Assembly (NCBI RefSeq): GCF_042433085.1
Contig: NZ_JBHLWA010000035.1
Location: 1 to 24,970, forward strand
Direction of reading: 5' to 3'
DNA: 24,970 nt
Source: Gallibacterium melopsittaci
Lineage (GTDB): Bacteria; Pseudomonadota; Gammaproteobacteria; Enterobacterales; Pasteurellaceae
Shown: piece by piece, positions 1 through 7,408 of the stretch
Layout of the letters: every line of letters begins with the position of its first letter
Position numbering within the stretch: the stretch's first letter is position 1
The notes under the pieces: generated by a model
Databases searched by the model: none
The model's input: the letters and a program-made list of their open reading frames with translations, nothing else
What the model was told of the DNA's origin: nothing
Program-made: the position numbers and the translations under genes

Positions 1-113
1 ATCTTAATGAATTTCTGAGTTTTCAGCATTCAAGGTATTCTTTTTAAAACTTCTTTCTTCACAGTCCAAAAAAAGTTCCCTACCGAATGCCCACACAGAT
101 TGTCTGTTATTGG

Positions 114-126
114 TTTTTAAAGAACA
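114..126 (-). promoter_or_regulatory. boxA antitermination element of the rrn leader
   Basis: The minus strand reads TGTTCTTTAAAAA, close to the E. coli rrn boxA (TGCTCTTTAACA). BoxA RNA binds NusB/NusE and makes RNA polymerase resistant to termination. It lies directly downstream of a terminator-like hairpin and upstream of the boxC-like sequence at about 91-110. Confidence 0.75.
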
Positions 127-170
127 AAAAACGACGCTTTCTTTTTTTAACTTCACACTTCAGCGTCGTT
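126..170 (-). terminator. Terminator-like hairpin in the rrn leader
   Basis: On the minus strand AACGACGCT (170-162) pairs with AGCGTCGTT (138-130) around a 23-nt loop, and T continues to position 126, giving six T after the stem. It begins only about 5 nt after the predicted rRNA transcription start. It could be the boxB-equivalent hairpin preceding boxA or a true attenuator. The stem and T-run are seen directly; the function is inferred. Confidence 0.6.
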
Positions 171-180
171 GCGGAGGTGC

Positions 181-245
181 ATTATAGTGATTTAAATACA
201 CCTTGCAAGTAGTTTTTTTAATTTTTTTTAAATTTTTTATTATTT
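181..245 (-). promoter_or_regulatory. rRNA operon promoter with UP element
   Basis: On the minus strand there is a perfect -10 TATAAT (186-181), a 16-bp spacer, and -35 TTGCAA (208-203). A GC-rich discriminator (GCACCTCCGC, 180-171) follows the -10, as expected for stringently controlled rRNA promoters. Immediately upstream of the -35 is a run of A and T tracts (about 209-245) typical of a UP element bound by the RNA polymerase alpha subunit. The start should lie near 174. Further upstream, GGATTTTAAAATCC (265-278) is a 14-bp palindrome that could bind a factor such as Fis, but that is speculative. Confidence 0.8.
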
Positions 246-280
246 GCCGTTTTTTGCAACAAAGGGATTTTAAAATCCGC

Positions 281-331
281 AAAAAATCATTGGTCATACT
301 ATGCTAAAAATGCATTTAAGTATGACCAATG
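281..331 (-). terminator. Terminator of the transporter/small-subunit operon
   Basis: A 13-bp perfect stem pairs 288-300 (CATTGGTCATACT) with 319-331, and the loop contains a further ATGC/GCAT pairing. On the minus strand the stem is followed by ATTTTTT (287-281). It lies just past the stop of the 30-residue ORF and separates that operon from the rrn promoter on the same strand. Confidence 0.8.
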
Positions 332-352
332 TTATTTAGTTATGTAATACGC

Positions 353-445
353 TTACTCTTTTGGTAAACGTTTGATGGAAACTAATAATCCACCCCAAAT
401 GATGACTAATGCGATAACCATCATAATAATTGCGATTGAACTCAT
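353..445 (-). CDS. MetS-type small subunit of an SNF/NSS transporter
   Basis: A 30-residue ORF whose ATG (445-443) overlaps the TGA stop of the transporter gene in an ATGA arrangement, so it is probably translationally coupled. The product begins MSSIAIIMMVIALVIIWGG and ends SIKRLPKE: one hydrophobic membrane helix (about residues 4-23) with a short basic C-terminus. This matches the MetS family, the small subunits described next to SNF-type methionine/alanine transporters such as Corynebacterium glutamicum MetPS. It is short for the family (the C. glutamicum protein is about twice as long, as I recall). Its likely role is a stabilising or activity subunit in the inner membrane. It is easily missed because of its size. 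Confidence 0.8.
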   Translation of the reverse strand: MSSIAIIMMVIALVIIWGGLLVSIKRLPKE

Positions 446-1947
446 TCTTCTTCCTCCACAAATTTTTCTTCATTTTTCCAAGGTAGATGCGTTAATAAGA
501 ATGCAACGACAACTAATCCAAACGCCATTCCCCATCCAAACGTATCAACGAACCAATTAGGGTAACCTTCATATCCTTCCCTAAAGACTTTTGCACCCTC
601 ACTGAATAACATAAACGCTAAGATACCTGTTGTAATAACAATACATAAGCGCCATACAAATCCAACTTTGAATGAAGATGTTTTGTTGATGTGATTACCT
701 AATAAGCCTAATTTTTCATGAGATACAATGATAACTAATGAACAAAATGCTACCGCAACAATACCAAAATAGTTTACAAATTTATCCATCACATCAAGCA
801 TTGGCAACCCTGTTGTTGTTCCAAATAATGAGACTGAAAGAATCATCATTGGAATACCCACCACAAATGTTGCAGTTACACGTCCAAGTCTTAATTTATC
901 TTGAACTGATGCAATGATTACTTCGATTACAGAGATGAATGATGTTAATGCGGCAAAAGTTAATGAACCAAAGAATAATACACCAAGCACTGAACCGAAA
1001 GGTGCGTTATTAATGATTGTTGGGAACGCGAAGAATGCTAGACCAATTCCACCTTTTGCTACTTCATGTACTTGTTGTCCACTCGCCGCAGCCATAAAAC
1101 CTAATGCAGCAAAGACCCCAATACCCGCTAATAATTCAAAACTACTATTTGCAAACCCTACTACTAATCCTGAACCAGTCAAATCAGACTCTTTCTTTAA
1201 GTATGAAGCATAAGTAATCATGATTCCGAAACAGATGGATAGAGAGAAGAAAATTTGCCCATATGCCGCAATCCATACACTTGGATCTGATAATTTTTCC
1301 CAGTTTGGAGTAAATAATGCATCTAGACCTTTACTTGCACCTGGTAAGAATAATGCTGAAATCACTAAAATTACGAACATTACCACCAATAATGGCATTA
1401 AAATACTAGAAGATTTTGCAATCCCTTTTTGTACGCCTAGTGCCAATACACCTAATGCGACTAACCATACAGCAATTAATGGACCTACTACCATACCAAC
1501 GAATTCAAAACTAACACCTTGTGCAATATCACCCATTTTTAAGAATTCACCAACAAAGAAATCTATTGGTTTATCACCCCAAGCCCCATTAATTGAAAAA
1601 TAGGTATAAGATGCTGCCCAGCCCAATACTACCGCATAGTAAATTCCGATGATGACATTCACCAATACTTGCCACCATCCAAAAATTTCAAAATTTTTAT
1701 GTAAACGACGGAAAGCAAGCGGCGCAGATCCACGATGTCTATGCCCAATAGCATAATCTAAAAATAATAATGGAATACCTGCGGTTAATAGTGCAACGAT
1801 ATATGGAATAATAAACGCCCCACCACCATTTTCATAAGCAGTATAAGGAAACCGCCAAATATTACCTAGTCCTACCGCTGAGCCAATTGCTGCAATAATA
1901 AATGCTCTACGGCCAGAAAACGTTTCACGTGTTGTGTTGTTACTCAT
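442..1947 (-). CDS. Sodium-dependent amino-acid transporter, SNF/NSS family (MetP-like)
   Basis: A 501-residue, very hydrophobic protein with about 12 predicted membrane helices. Near the N-terminus GSAVGLGNIWRFPY (residues 22-35) is the signature of the sodium:neurotransmitter symporter family, whose unwound helix 1 and conserved Arg (R32) line the substrate and Na+ site. The family imports amino acids using the sodium gradient. A MetS-type ORF overlapping the 3' end suggests methionine and/or alanine as substrate, by analogy with MetPS. The ATG is preceded by a perfect AGGAGG. A good promoter lies 48-75 bp upstream and a terminator follows the small ORF, so the two genes form one operon. 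Substrate is inferred; family assignment is firm. Confidence 0.9.
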   Translation of the reverse strand: MSNNTTRETFSGRRAFIIAAIGSAVGLGNIWRFPYTAYENGGGAFIIPYIVALLTAGIPLLFLDYAIGHRHRGSAPLAFRRLHKNFEIFGWWQVLVNVIIGIYYAVVLGWAASYTYFSINGAWGDKPIDFFVGEFLKMGDIAQGVSFEFVGMVVGPLIAVWLVALGVLALGVQKGIAKSSSILMPLLVVMFVILVISALFLPGASKGLDALFTPNWEKLSDPSVWIAAYGQIFFSLSICFGIMITYASYLKKESDLTGSGLVVGFANSSFELLAGIGVFAALGFMAAASGQQVHEVAKGGIGLAFFAFPTIINNAPFGSVLGVLFFGSLTFAALTSFISVIEVIIASVQDKLRLGRVTATFVVGIPMMILSVSLFGTTTGLPMLDVMDKFVNYFGIVAVAFCSLVIIVSHEKLGLLGNHINKTSSFKVGFVWRLCIVITTGILAFMLFSEGAKVFREGYEGYPNWFVDTFGWGMAFGLVVVAFLLTHLPWKNEEKFVEEEE

Positions 1948-1994
1948 TTAGCCCTCCTAATATTGGACTTTATTGTTATATTATCGAGTGATTT

Positions 1995-2022
1995 AATATA
2001 ATTAAATAATCTTAATAGTCAA
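1995..2022 (-). promoter_or_regulatory. Promoter of the SNF transporter operon
   Basis: On the minus strand -35 TTGACT (2022-2017) and -10 TATATT (2000-1995) are separated by 16 bp, each one base from the sigma-70 consensus. It lies about 50 bp upstream of the transporter ATG. Confidence 0.6.
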
Positions 2023-2218
2023 CGCTATTTATTTGAAATAAAAACAGAATTTTTTTGATAAGATTATTTTTTCACCACTAATAAAACTATATTTTCATCC
2101 AATTTTTAGAGAGTTACACCTAATAACCTAAAAAAACAGTGTTTTTCTCTATTTTAAAATCTAATTGATAGCATAAAAAACCAGTTACATCTTTAAGAAA
2201 AATTTTTTACATTTTTAT

Positions 2219-2250
2219 AAAAAAATTAAGGCTGGAAACCCAGCCTTAAT
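2219..2250 (-). terminator. scrA terminator
   Basis: ATTAAGGCTGG (2225-2235) pairs perfectly with CCAGCCTTAAT (2240-2250) around an AAAC loop. On the minus strand the stem runs into seven T (2225-2219). It lies 30 bp past the scrA stop and is a textbook intrinsic terminator. Confidence 0.9.
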
Positions 2251-2280
2251 ATTGTTGAATAACTCACTTTATATCGTGAC

Positions 2281-3705
2281 TTAATTTGCTGTTCTTTTTG
2301 CTCTTGCACCTAGTAGTAAAGTAAGAGAAAAGGTCACAATAAATGAAATCAACATTCCAATACAATAAACCGCAATACTATCTGGTTTGATTGAAATAAT
2401 GCCTGGTAATCCAGCCGCACCTAAGGCTTGTGCTTTTGCATGGAAAAATGCGATAAATGCACTTGATACGCCAGAACCAATCATTGCTGCAATGAATGGA
2501 TAGCGATATTTTAAATTTACCCCAAACATTGCAGGTTCGGTAATCCCCAACAACGCACTAATTCCTGATGGTAATGCTATGCCTTTTACTTTTGCATCAC
2601 GAATTAAGAACATTACTCCTAAACAAGCTGCACCTTGTGCGATATTTGACATTGCTGCGATTGGGAAAATAAACGTTCCGCCTGTATGTGCCATATCTGC
2701 CAATAATTGGGTTTCAATTGCAATAAAGGTTTGATGCATACCTGTGATCACAATCGGTGCATATAAAGCCCCAAAGATTGCTCCACCAACAAACCCTGTT
2801 GTGTCATATAACCAAGTCAAACCATCACCAATTAAGAAACCTAATTTATGGGTAATTGGTCCAACAAAAGTAAATGTTAAAATCCCTGTAATAAATAATG
2901 CTAATAATGGGGTTAAAAGGTTATCCAAGACTGATGGAATCACTTTGCGGAAGCCATTCTCTAATTTTGCAAGAATCCATGTTGCGGCTAATACTGGCAA
3001 TACTGAACCTTGATAACCCACTTTTTCAATATGGAAACCAAGAATATCCCAATAAGGAATATTGCCAGATAGACTCGCCGCACTAAATCCCCAGCCATTT
3101 AATAAATCAGGGTGTACCATCAGCATTCCTAACGCTGCACCTAAAAATGGATTTCCCCCAAATTTTCTACTTGCCGAAAAAGCTAACAAAATTGGTAAAT
3201 AAACAAATGGTGCGTTTGCAAAGGTATTGATCATTGCAGCGAGATCAGAAAGATTTGGATAAGCATCAATCAATGATTTACCGTCAATAAATAAACCTTG
3301 GGCAGTAAAGACATTCGCTAATCCCATTAATAAACCACCAGCCACGATAGCAGGGATAATCGGTACAAAAATATCGGCTAAACCTTTTACTAGACGTTGC
3401 AAGAAATTTTGTTTTTCAGCACCCAAATTAGCGACTTCACTTTTTGTCATATCGCCTAATCCTAGAATTTCAGTCATTGCAGCGTGTACTTTATTTACCG
3501 TTCCTGAACCAAAAATAACTTGATACTGTCCTGCAACTGAAAATTGCCCTTTAACGCCTTCAATTTGTTCAATCGACTCTTTGTCAATTTTACTTTCATC
3601 TTTTAAAACTAAACGTAATCGTGTAGCACAATGTGCAACACCACTAATATTTTCTTTACCGCCCAACTTCTCAATGAGCTGCTTCGCAATTTTTGGAAAA
3701 TCCAT
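2281..3705 (-). CDS. scrA: Sucrose-specific PTS enzyme IIBC
   Basis: A 474-residue EIIBC permease that imports sucrose across the inner membrane and phosphorylates it to sucrose-6-phosphate. The N-terminal EIIB domain (about residues 1-85) has the phosphocysteine in GVAHCATRLRL (C26). The EIIC domain (about 105-470) has around ten membrane helices and the GITEP motif (387-391) of the glucose/sucrose EIIC superfamily. There is no EIIA domain, so phosphate should come from a separate EIIA, probably the glucose-type Crr, as for enterobacterial ScrA. The gene diverges from scrK-scrB-scrR across a shared control region. The ATG is preceded by AGGAGA. Sucrose specificity is inferred from the linked sucrose-6-phosphate hydrolase and fructokinase. 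Confidence 0.92.
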   Translation of the reverse strand: MDFPKIAKQLIEKLGGKENISGVAHCATRLRLVLKDESKIDKESIEQIEGVKGQFSVAGQYQVIFGSGTVNKVHAAMTEILGLGDMTKSEVANLGAEKQNFLQRLVKGLADIFVPIIPAIVAGGLLMGLANVFTAQGLFIDGKSLIDAYPNLSDLAAMINTFANAPFVYLPILLAFSASRKFGGNPFLGAALGMLMVHPDLLNGWGFSAASLSGNIPYWDILGFHIEKVGYQGSVLPVLAATWILAKLENGFRKVIPSVLDNLLTPLLALFITGILTFTFVGPITHKLGFLIGDGLTWLYDTTGFVGGAIFGALYAPIVITGMHQTFIAIETQLLADMAHTGGTFIFPIAAMSNIAQGAACLGVMFLIRDAKVKGIALPSGISALLGITEPAMFGVNLKYRYPFIAAMIGSGVSSAFIAFFHAKAQALGAAGLPGIISIKPDSIAVYCIGMLISFIVTFSLTLLLGARAKRTAN

Positions 3706-3753
3706 AGGTTTTCTCCTAGTAGGTGGTTAAGTTATCAACAGCGCGAATTATAG

Positions 3754-3767
3754 CTAAAACGTTTTAG
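3754..3767. promoter_or_regulatory. ScrR (LacI-type) operator O1, scrA side
   Basis: CTAAAACGTTTTAG is a perfect 14-bp palindrome with the AAACGTTT core typical of LacI-family operators. It would cover the start region of the leftward scrA transcript. A near-identical site lies exactly 100 bp to the right. Confidence 0.75.
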
Positions 3768-3770
3768 TAA

Positions 3771-3800
3771 AATCTATCTAGTAAGCCAAGAATATGTCAG
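3771..3800 (-). promoter_or_regulatory. Candidate scrA promoter
   Basis: On the minus strand CTGACA (3800-3795) matches the -35 consensus at five of six bases. TAGATT (3776-3771) lies 18 bp downstream as a weak -10. The start would fall within or next to operator O1, consistent with repression, and the CRP site lies just upstream. The -10 is poor, so the exact position is uncertain. Confidence 0.4.
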
Positions 3801-3803
3801 ATT

Positions 3804-3819
3804 TGTGATCCAGATAACA
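3804..3819. promoter_or_regulatory. CRP-cAMP site shared by the divergent scr promoters
   Basis: TGTGA-N6-TAACA, flanked to give TTTGTGATCCAGATAACATT, matches the CRP consensus with one mismatch in the core half-sites. Its centre (3811.5) lies within 1 bp of the midpoint between the two ScrR-type operators. It should give catabolite control to both scrA and scrKBR. Confidence 0.72.
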
Positions 3820-3835
3820 TTTTTTAAGGAAAATT

Positions 3836-3847
3836 TATAAATAAAAT
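3836..3847 (+). promoter_or_regulatory. Candidate -10 region of scrKBR
   Basis: Two overlapping -10 candidates, TATAAA (3836-3841) and TAAAAT (3842-3847), lie between the CRP site and operator O2. With TAAAAT the start would be near 3854 and CRP near -42, a class II position; no good -35 is present, as is common at CRP-dependent promoters. Which one is used cannot be decided by eye. Confidence 0.4.
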
Positions 3848-3853
3848 TGCTGA

Positions 3854-3867
3854 ACTAAAACGGTTTA
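3854..3867. promoter_or_regulatory. ScrR (LacI-type) operator O2, scrK side
   Basis: CTAAAACGGTTTAG differs from the perfect palindrome of O1 at one base and lies exactly 100 bp from it. It overlaps the likely scrK transcription start. A further partial copy of the half-site (TAGCTAAAA) overlaps its right side. Confidence 0.72.
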
Positions 3868-3907
3868 GCTAAAATTTTCTTACTAAAAAAATGCAGAGGA
3901 TTGAAAT

Positions 3908-4834
3908 ATGAATAGAGTATGGGTTTTGGGCGATGCCGTTGTTGATCTCTTACCTGATGGCGAACATCACTATTTACGTTGCCCAGGTGGCGCACCTGCT
4001 AATGTTGCTGTGGCAATTGCACGTTTAACAGGACAAAGTGCCTTTATTGGTCGTGTTGGAGATGACCCTCTAGGACGTTTCTTACGACAAACTTTAGCCA
4101 ATGAACATGTCGATACTTCATTTATGCACCTTGATCCAGAACACCGCACCTCAACTGTTATTGTGGATCTTGATCATTATGGTGAAAGAACTTTTACTTT
4201 TATGGTCAATCCAAGTGCTGACCAATTCTTACAACCAACTGACCTCCCAACATTTAAATCAGGAGAATGGCTGCATTTCTGCTCAATCGCACTCATTCAC
4301 CAACCTTCACGCACAACCGTGCAACAAGCGGTGGAACAAATTAAACAAGTTGGTGGTTTTATCTCATTTGATCCGAACTTACGTCCGAGTTTATGGGCAG
4401 ATCAACAAACTATGCTAGCAGAAGTCAATAAAATGATTGCATATGCTGATGTGATTAAATTCTCTGAAGAAGAAATTTGCTTATTAAGTGGTCTTGAAAA
4501 TCTTGAACAAGCTATTCAACAAACACGCCAACAATACCCTGATAAATTAATTCTGGTAACACTTGGTGCAGAAGGGGCAGTTTATTTCTATCAACAAATC
4601 AGTGGAAAAATCATGGGTAATAAAGTTAACGTGGTTGATACCACTGGTGCTGGCGATGCCTTTGTAGGCGGAATGTTGCAAGGCTTAGCTCAATATGACC
4701 AATGGCAAAATGCTCAAGTATTAGAGCAAGCCATTATCCAAGCTAATCTTTGCGGTGGTTTAGCAACCACAGCAAAGGGTGCAATGTCAGCATTACCAAA
4801 TAAACAACAATTACAACAACTCTTGAATAAGTAA
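3908..4834 (+). CDS. scrK: Fructokinase, PfkB family
   Basis: A 308-residue ribokinase/PfkB-family sugar kinase. The N-terminal glycine motif CPGGAPANVA (25-34) binds sugar, and VVDTTGAGDAFVGG (242-255) is the C-terminal signature with catalytic base D250 in GAGD. It phosphorylates the fructose released by ScrB to fructose-6-phosphate. The length is normal for the family. The start has an AGAGGA ribosome site 8 bases upstream. It is the first gene of scrK-scrB-scrR, with scrB starting 16 bp after its stop. An Apl-type DNA-uptake core lies inside the gene at 4324-4332. Confidence 0.92.
   Translation: MNRVWVLGDAVVDLLPDGEHHYLRCPGGAPANVAVAIARLTGQSAFIGRVGDDPLGRFLRQTLANEHVDTSFMHLDPEHRTSTVIVDLDHYGERTFTFMVNPSADQFLQPTDLPTFKSGEWLHFCSIALIHQPSRTTVQQAVEQIKQVGGFISFDPNLRPSLWADQQTMLAEVNKMIAYADVIKFSEEEICLLSGLENLEQAIQQTRQQYPDKLILVTLGAEGAVYFYQQISGKIMGNKVNVVDTTGAGDAFVGGMLQGLAQYDQWQNAQVLEQAIIQANLCGGLATTAKGAMSALPNKQQLQQLLNK
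4324..4332 (+). repeat. DNA-uptake signal core, Apl type
   Basis: ACAAGCGGT is the exact 9-bp core of the uptake signal sequence known from Actinobacillus pleuropneumoniae and relatives. It lies inside scrK. A second exact copy is on the other strand at 23390-23398. Confidence 0.5.
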
Positions 4835-4850
4835 TCAAAGGAGCGCGAAG

Positions 4851-6317
4851 ATGATTATTTTTAACCAAGGCAAATATCGTAGTCTTCATACGGCACAACC
4901 AAATGAATTGACACAACTCGCAGCGCAAGTAGCACAAGATATTCATCATCGCCCTCAATATCATCTTGCCCCACCAACAGGATTATTGAATGATCCGAAT
5001 GGGTTAATTTTTGATGGTCATCACTACCACATTTTTTACCAATGGTTCCCTTTTGGTGCTTTGCATGGTATGAAGCACTGGCGTCATTACCGTACCAAAG
5101 ACTTTCAACATTTTGAATTAGCAGATTGCTTAATTCCAGATGAATTATTTGAATCCCATGGCTGTTATTCAGGTGGTGCAATTAATTATCAAGATAAAAT
5201 CGTGGTGTTTTATACTGGAAATACACGTCGAGAAAGTGACAACCAACGCATTCCATTTCAAAATATTGCCATTTTTGATCGTAATGGGACATTATTAGAA
5301 AAACGTCCATTACTCACAAACGCACCGCAAGGCTACACCGAACATTGCCGTGATCCAAAACCATTTGTGACTGAAAATGGCAAAATTCGCTTTGTGTTAG
5401 GAGCACAACGAGAAAATCTTTCTGGTACAGCACTTTTATTTGAGATGGATTCACTACAAGAGACGCCACATTTATTAGGTGAATTAACCTTATCTCCTTT
5501 TAATAACCAGCATATTTTTATGTGGGAATGCCCTGATTTAACAAAACTGAGTGGAAAAGATATTTTTATCTGGTCACCACAAGGGAAAAAACGGGAAACT
5601 TATCAATTTCAAAATAATTATCATGCCACTTATGCGGTCGGGCAGTTACAAGAATTAAATTTCAACGTAGAACATTTTGCTGAATTGGATCAAGGTTTTG
5701 ATTTTTATGCTCCACAAACATTTTCTGGGCTAAATAACACGGATGAAACCATTATGTATGCTTGGTGTGGTTTACCTGATTTACAGTACCCAACCGATCG
5801 CTATCAATGGCATTCTATGCTCACCTTACCTCGTAAACTTTGGTTAGAAGGGACAACAATTTATCAATATCCTATCGAACAAGTTCAACAAAATATACAA
5901 CAATGCCAGCAATATACCATTACTGATCAACTAGAATATCCTAATCTCACACAAAGTTATCTACATTTTGCTGTGAAACAACAGCCATTCTGTTTACATT
6001 TATTTAGTAATGAAAAACAGCAACAGATCACTTTAAGCTATCAAAATGGTATTTTCTGTTTAGATCGTAGTCAAACTGAACAAACAGAAAGTATGCGTCA
6101 GTTTGGACAACAACGTTACTGTAAAATTGAACAATTAGAAGAAATTGACATTTTTATCGATCACTCCATCATTGAAATCTTCTTCAATCGAGGAGAAAAG
6201 GCAATGACTTCTCGCTTTTTTATTGAAAATAAACAGAATATTATTATTGTAGAACAACCAATGACGGTAACAATAGGTAGCGTTTTACCAATCCATTTTG
6301 ACAAGGATATGTTATGA
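4851..6317 (+). CDS. scrB: Sucrose-6-phosphate hydrolase (GH32)
   Basis: A 488-residue cytoplasmic glycoside hydrolase family 32 enzyme that splits sucrose-6-phosphate into glucose-6-phosphate and fructose. The three catalytic motifs are present: NDPNG (47-51, nucleophile D48), RDP (167-169, transition-state stabiliser D168) and WECPD (225-229, acid/base E226). The five-bladed propeller is followed by the C-terminal beta-sandwich (about 345-488), which carries the DxSIIEIFFN-like segment typical of GH32. No signal peptide is seen, fitting an intracellular enzyme fed by a PTS. The ribosome site is AAGGAG. The end overlaps the scrR start by 4 bp (ATGA), implying coupled translation. Confidence 0.94.
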   Translation: MIIFNQGKYRSLHTAQPNELTQLAAQVAQDIHHRPQYHLAPPTGLLNDPNGLIFDGHHYHIFYQWFPFGALHGMKHWRHYRTKDFQHFELADCLIPDELFESHGCYSGGAINYQDKIVVFYTGNTRRESDNQRIPFQNIAIFDRNGTLLEKRPLLTNAPQGYTEHCRDPKPFVTENGKIRFVLGAQRENLSGTALLFEMDSLQETPHLLGELTLSPFNNQHIFMWECPDLTKLSGKDIFIWSPQGKKRETYQFQNNYHATYAVGQLQELNFNVEHFAELDQGFDFYAPQTFSGLNNTDETIMYAWCGLPDLQYPTDRYQWHSMLTLPRKLWLEGTTIYQYPIEQVQQNIQQCQQYTITDQLEYPNLTQSYLHFAVKQQPFCLHLFSNEKQQQITLSYQNGIFCLDRSQTEQTESMRQFGQQRYCKIEQLEEIDIFIDHSIIEIFFNRGEKAMTSRFFIENKQNIIIVEQPMTVTIGSVLPIHFDKDML

Positions 6318-7330
6318 ATACCAATAGTAAACGACTGACAATTACGGACATAGCCCAATTAACAGGCGTATCGAAAACCACTGTCAGCATGGTATTAAAT
6401 GGTCGTGGGAATAATTTCCGCATCAAGCCTGAAACCCAAGAAAAAATTCTTGCGATAGCTAAAAAACATCATTATAAAGCGAATAGTGTTGCTCGAGCTT
6501 TACAAGCACAACGTAGCAATACTATTGGGCTAGTGATTCCAGATTTTTCAAATTTAGGTTTTGCCGCCACCACAAAAACATTAGAGCGACTTTGTCGTGA
6601 TAATGGATTACAACTCATTATTGCTTGTTCTGATGAAGTTCTACAACAAGAAGCGATTGCGATTGAACGCTTGCTTGATCGTCAAATTGATCTATTAATT
6701 ACTACGCCGATTCATACTGATGCAGCTTATTATCGTGGTTTAAATATTAATGTTCCTGTCATTCAACTTGACCGTGCAACTAAAAAAAGCAAAACACCAT
6801 TCATTGTGACAGATGATGAAAGTGCTGTTATTGAGCTTATTGACACCTTATGCCAGCGTTATCAACTCTCAGAATTTTACTATATCGGGGGACAAGCAGA
6901 ATTACGCCCAAGTACCGCACGATTATCTGGTTTTAAACAAGGTTTAAGTAAAGCAAATTTAGCATTACAACCTGACTGGGTTATCCAAACCTCTTATTAT
7001 GCTGAGAGTGCTTATCTGGCGATTGAGCAGCTTTATCACAAATTAGGTCGTTTACCGCAAGCCCTTTTTACGGGTTCATATGCATTATTAGAAGGGGTTT
7101 TACGTTTTCTCAACGATCATCAGTTACTTGATCAACTGACCTCAGGCAAAATGCACCTTTCTACTTTTGATGACTATGAGTTATTGAATTGTTTGCCATT
7201 CAAAATTAATTCCATTCAACAAAACCATCAAAAAATTGCACAGCAACTTTTTGTGATGCTACAAGCACTACTGAAAGGTGAGAAAGTTGAAAATCAAATT
7301 ATTCCAGCAAAAATTATTTGGCGAAATTAA
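6314..7330 (+). CDS. scrR: LacI-family repressor of the sucrose regulon
   Basis: A 338-residue LacI/GalR-type regulator. The N-terminal helix-turn-helix is TITDIAQLTGVSKTTVSMVL (residues 9-28), followed by the hinge helix ARALQAQRS and a periplasmic-binding-protein-like effector domain (about 65-335). The gene overlaps scrB by 4 bp and is the last gene of the scrKBR operon, so it is probably autoregulated. Its targets should be the two LacI-type palindromes between scrA and scrK. In known ScrR proteins the inducer is fructose or fructose-1-phosphate; which applies here cannot be read from the sequence. A hairpin follows the stop codon. Confidence 0.9.
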   Translation: MNTNSKRLTITDIAQLTGVSKTTVSMVLNGRGNNFRIKPETQEKILAIAKKHHYKANSVARALQAQRSNTIGLVIPDFSNLGFAATTKTLERLCRDNGLQLIIACSDEVLQQEAIAIERLLDRQIDLLITTPIHTDAAYYRGLNINVPVIQLDRATKKSKTPFIVTDDESAVIELIDTLCQRYQLSEFYYIGGQAELRPSTARLSGFKQGLSKANLALQPDWVIQTSYYAESAYLAIEQLYHKLGRLPQALFTGSYALLEGVLRFLNDHQLLDQLTSGKMHLSTFDDYELLNCLPFKINSIQQNHQKIAQQLFVMLQALLKGEKVENQIIPAKIIWRN

Positions 7331-7337
7331 TCGATTA

Positions 7338-7365
7338 AAAGCCTTTATTGTGAAATAAAGGCTTT
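7338..7365. terminator. Hairpin after scrR (terminator, possibly bidirectional)
   Basis: AAAGCCTTTATT (7338-7349) pairs perfectly with AATAAAGGCTTT (7354-7365) around a GTGA loop, beginning 7 bp after the scrR stop. The T-run after the stem is short on both strands (three to four T, coming from the stem itself), so it may be a weak terminator or an mRNA-stabilising 3' hairpin. Confidence 0.65.
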
Positions 7366-7408
7366 AGACTGCTGACAAATCTAATTTCAAAAATAGATCT
7401 CGATAAAA

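Larger units (their letters stand above)
1..174 (-). other. 5' leader of a ribosomal RNA operon (16S gene off the left edge)
   Basis: Read on the minus strand, this stretch carries the hallmarks of an rrn leader. Downstream of a strong promoter lie a hairpin, then TGTTCTTTAAAAA (boxA-like), then ACAGACAATCTGTGTGGGCA, which nearly matches the E. coli 16S leader (boxC region). In E. coli these signals lie between the promoters and 16S and load the Nus-factor antitermination complex, so the 16S gene should begin shortly beyond base 1. No mature rRNA sequence is visible inside the window. The similarity is recalled from the E. coli leader, not from a search. The same boxA/boxC type also occurs in rrn spacers, but the promoter directly upstream favours the 16S leader. 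Confidence 0.82.
1948..2280. other. Intergenic spacer between the SNF transporter and scrA
   Basis: This 333-bp AT-rich spacer holds the transporter promoter (1995-2022) and the scrA terminator (2219-2250). Between them (about 2025-2215) I see only AT-rich sequence and a weak AAAAAC/GTTTTT pairing around 2140; no ORF or RNA gene is recognisable. Confidence 0.6.

Noticed and set aside
209..245. Long A/T homopolymer runs as possible phase-variation tracts
   Set aside because: They are broken into short runs and are better explained as the UP element of the rRNA promoter.
914..1603. Two plus-strand ORFs opposite the SNF transporter
   Set aside because: They are antisense shadows of the transporter's codons, with proline- and asparagine-rich translations and no ribosome sites or family resemblance.
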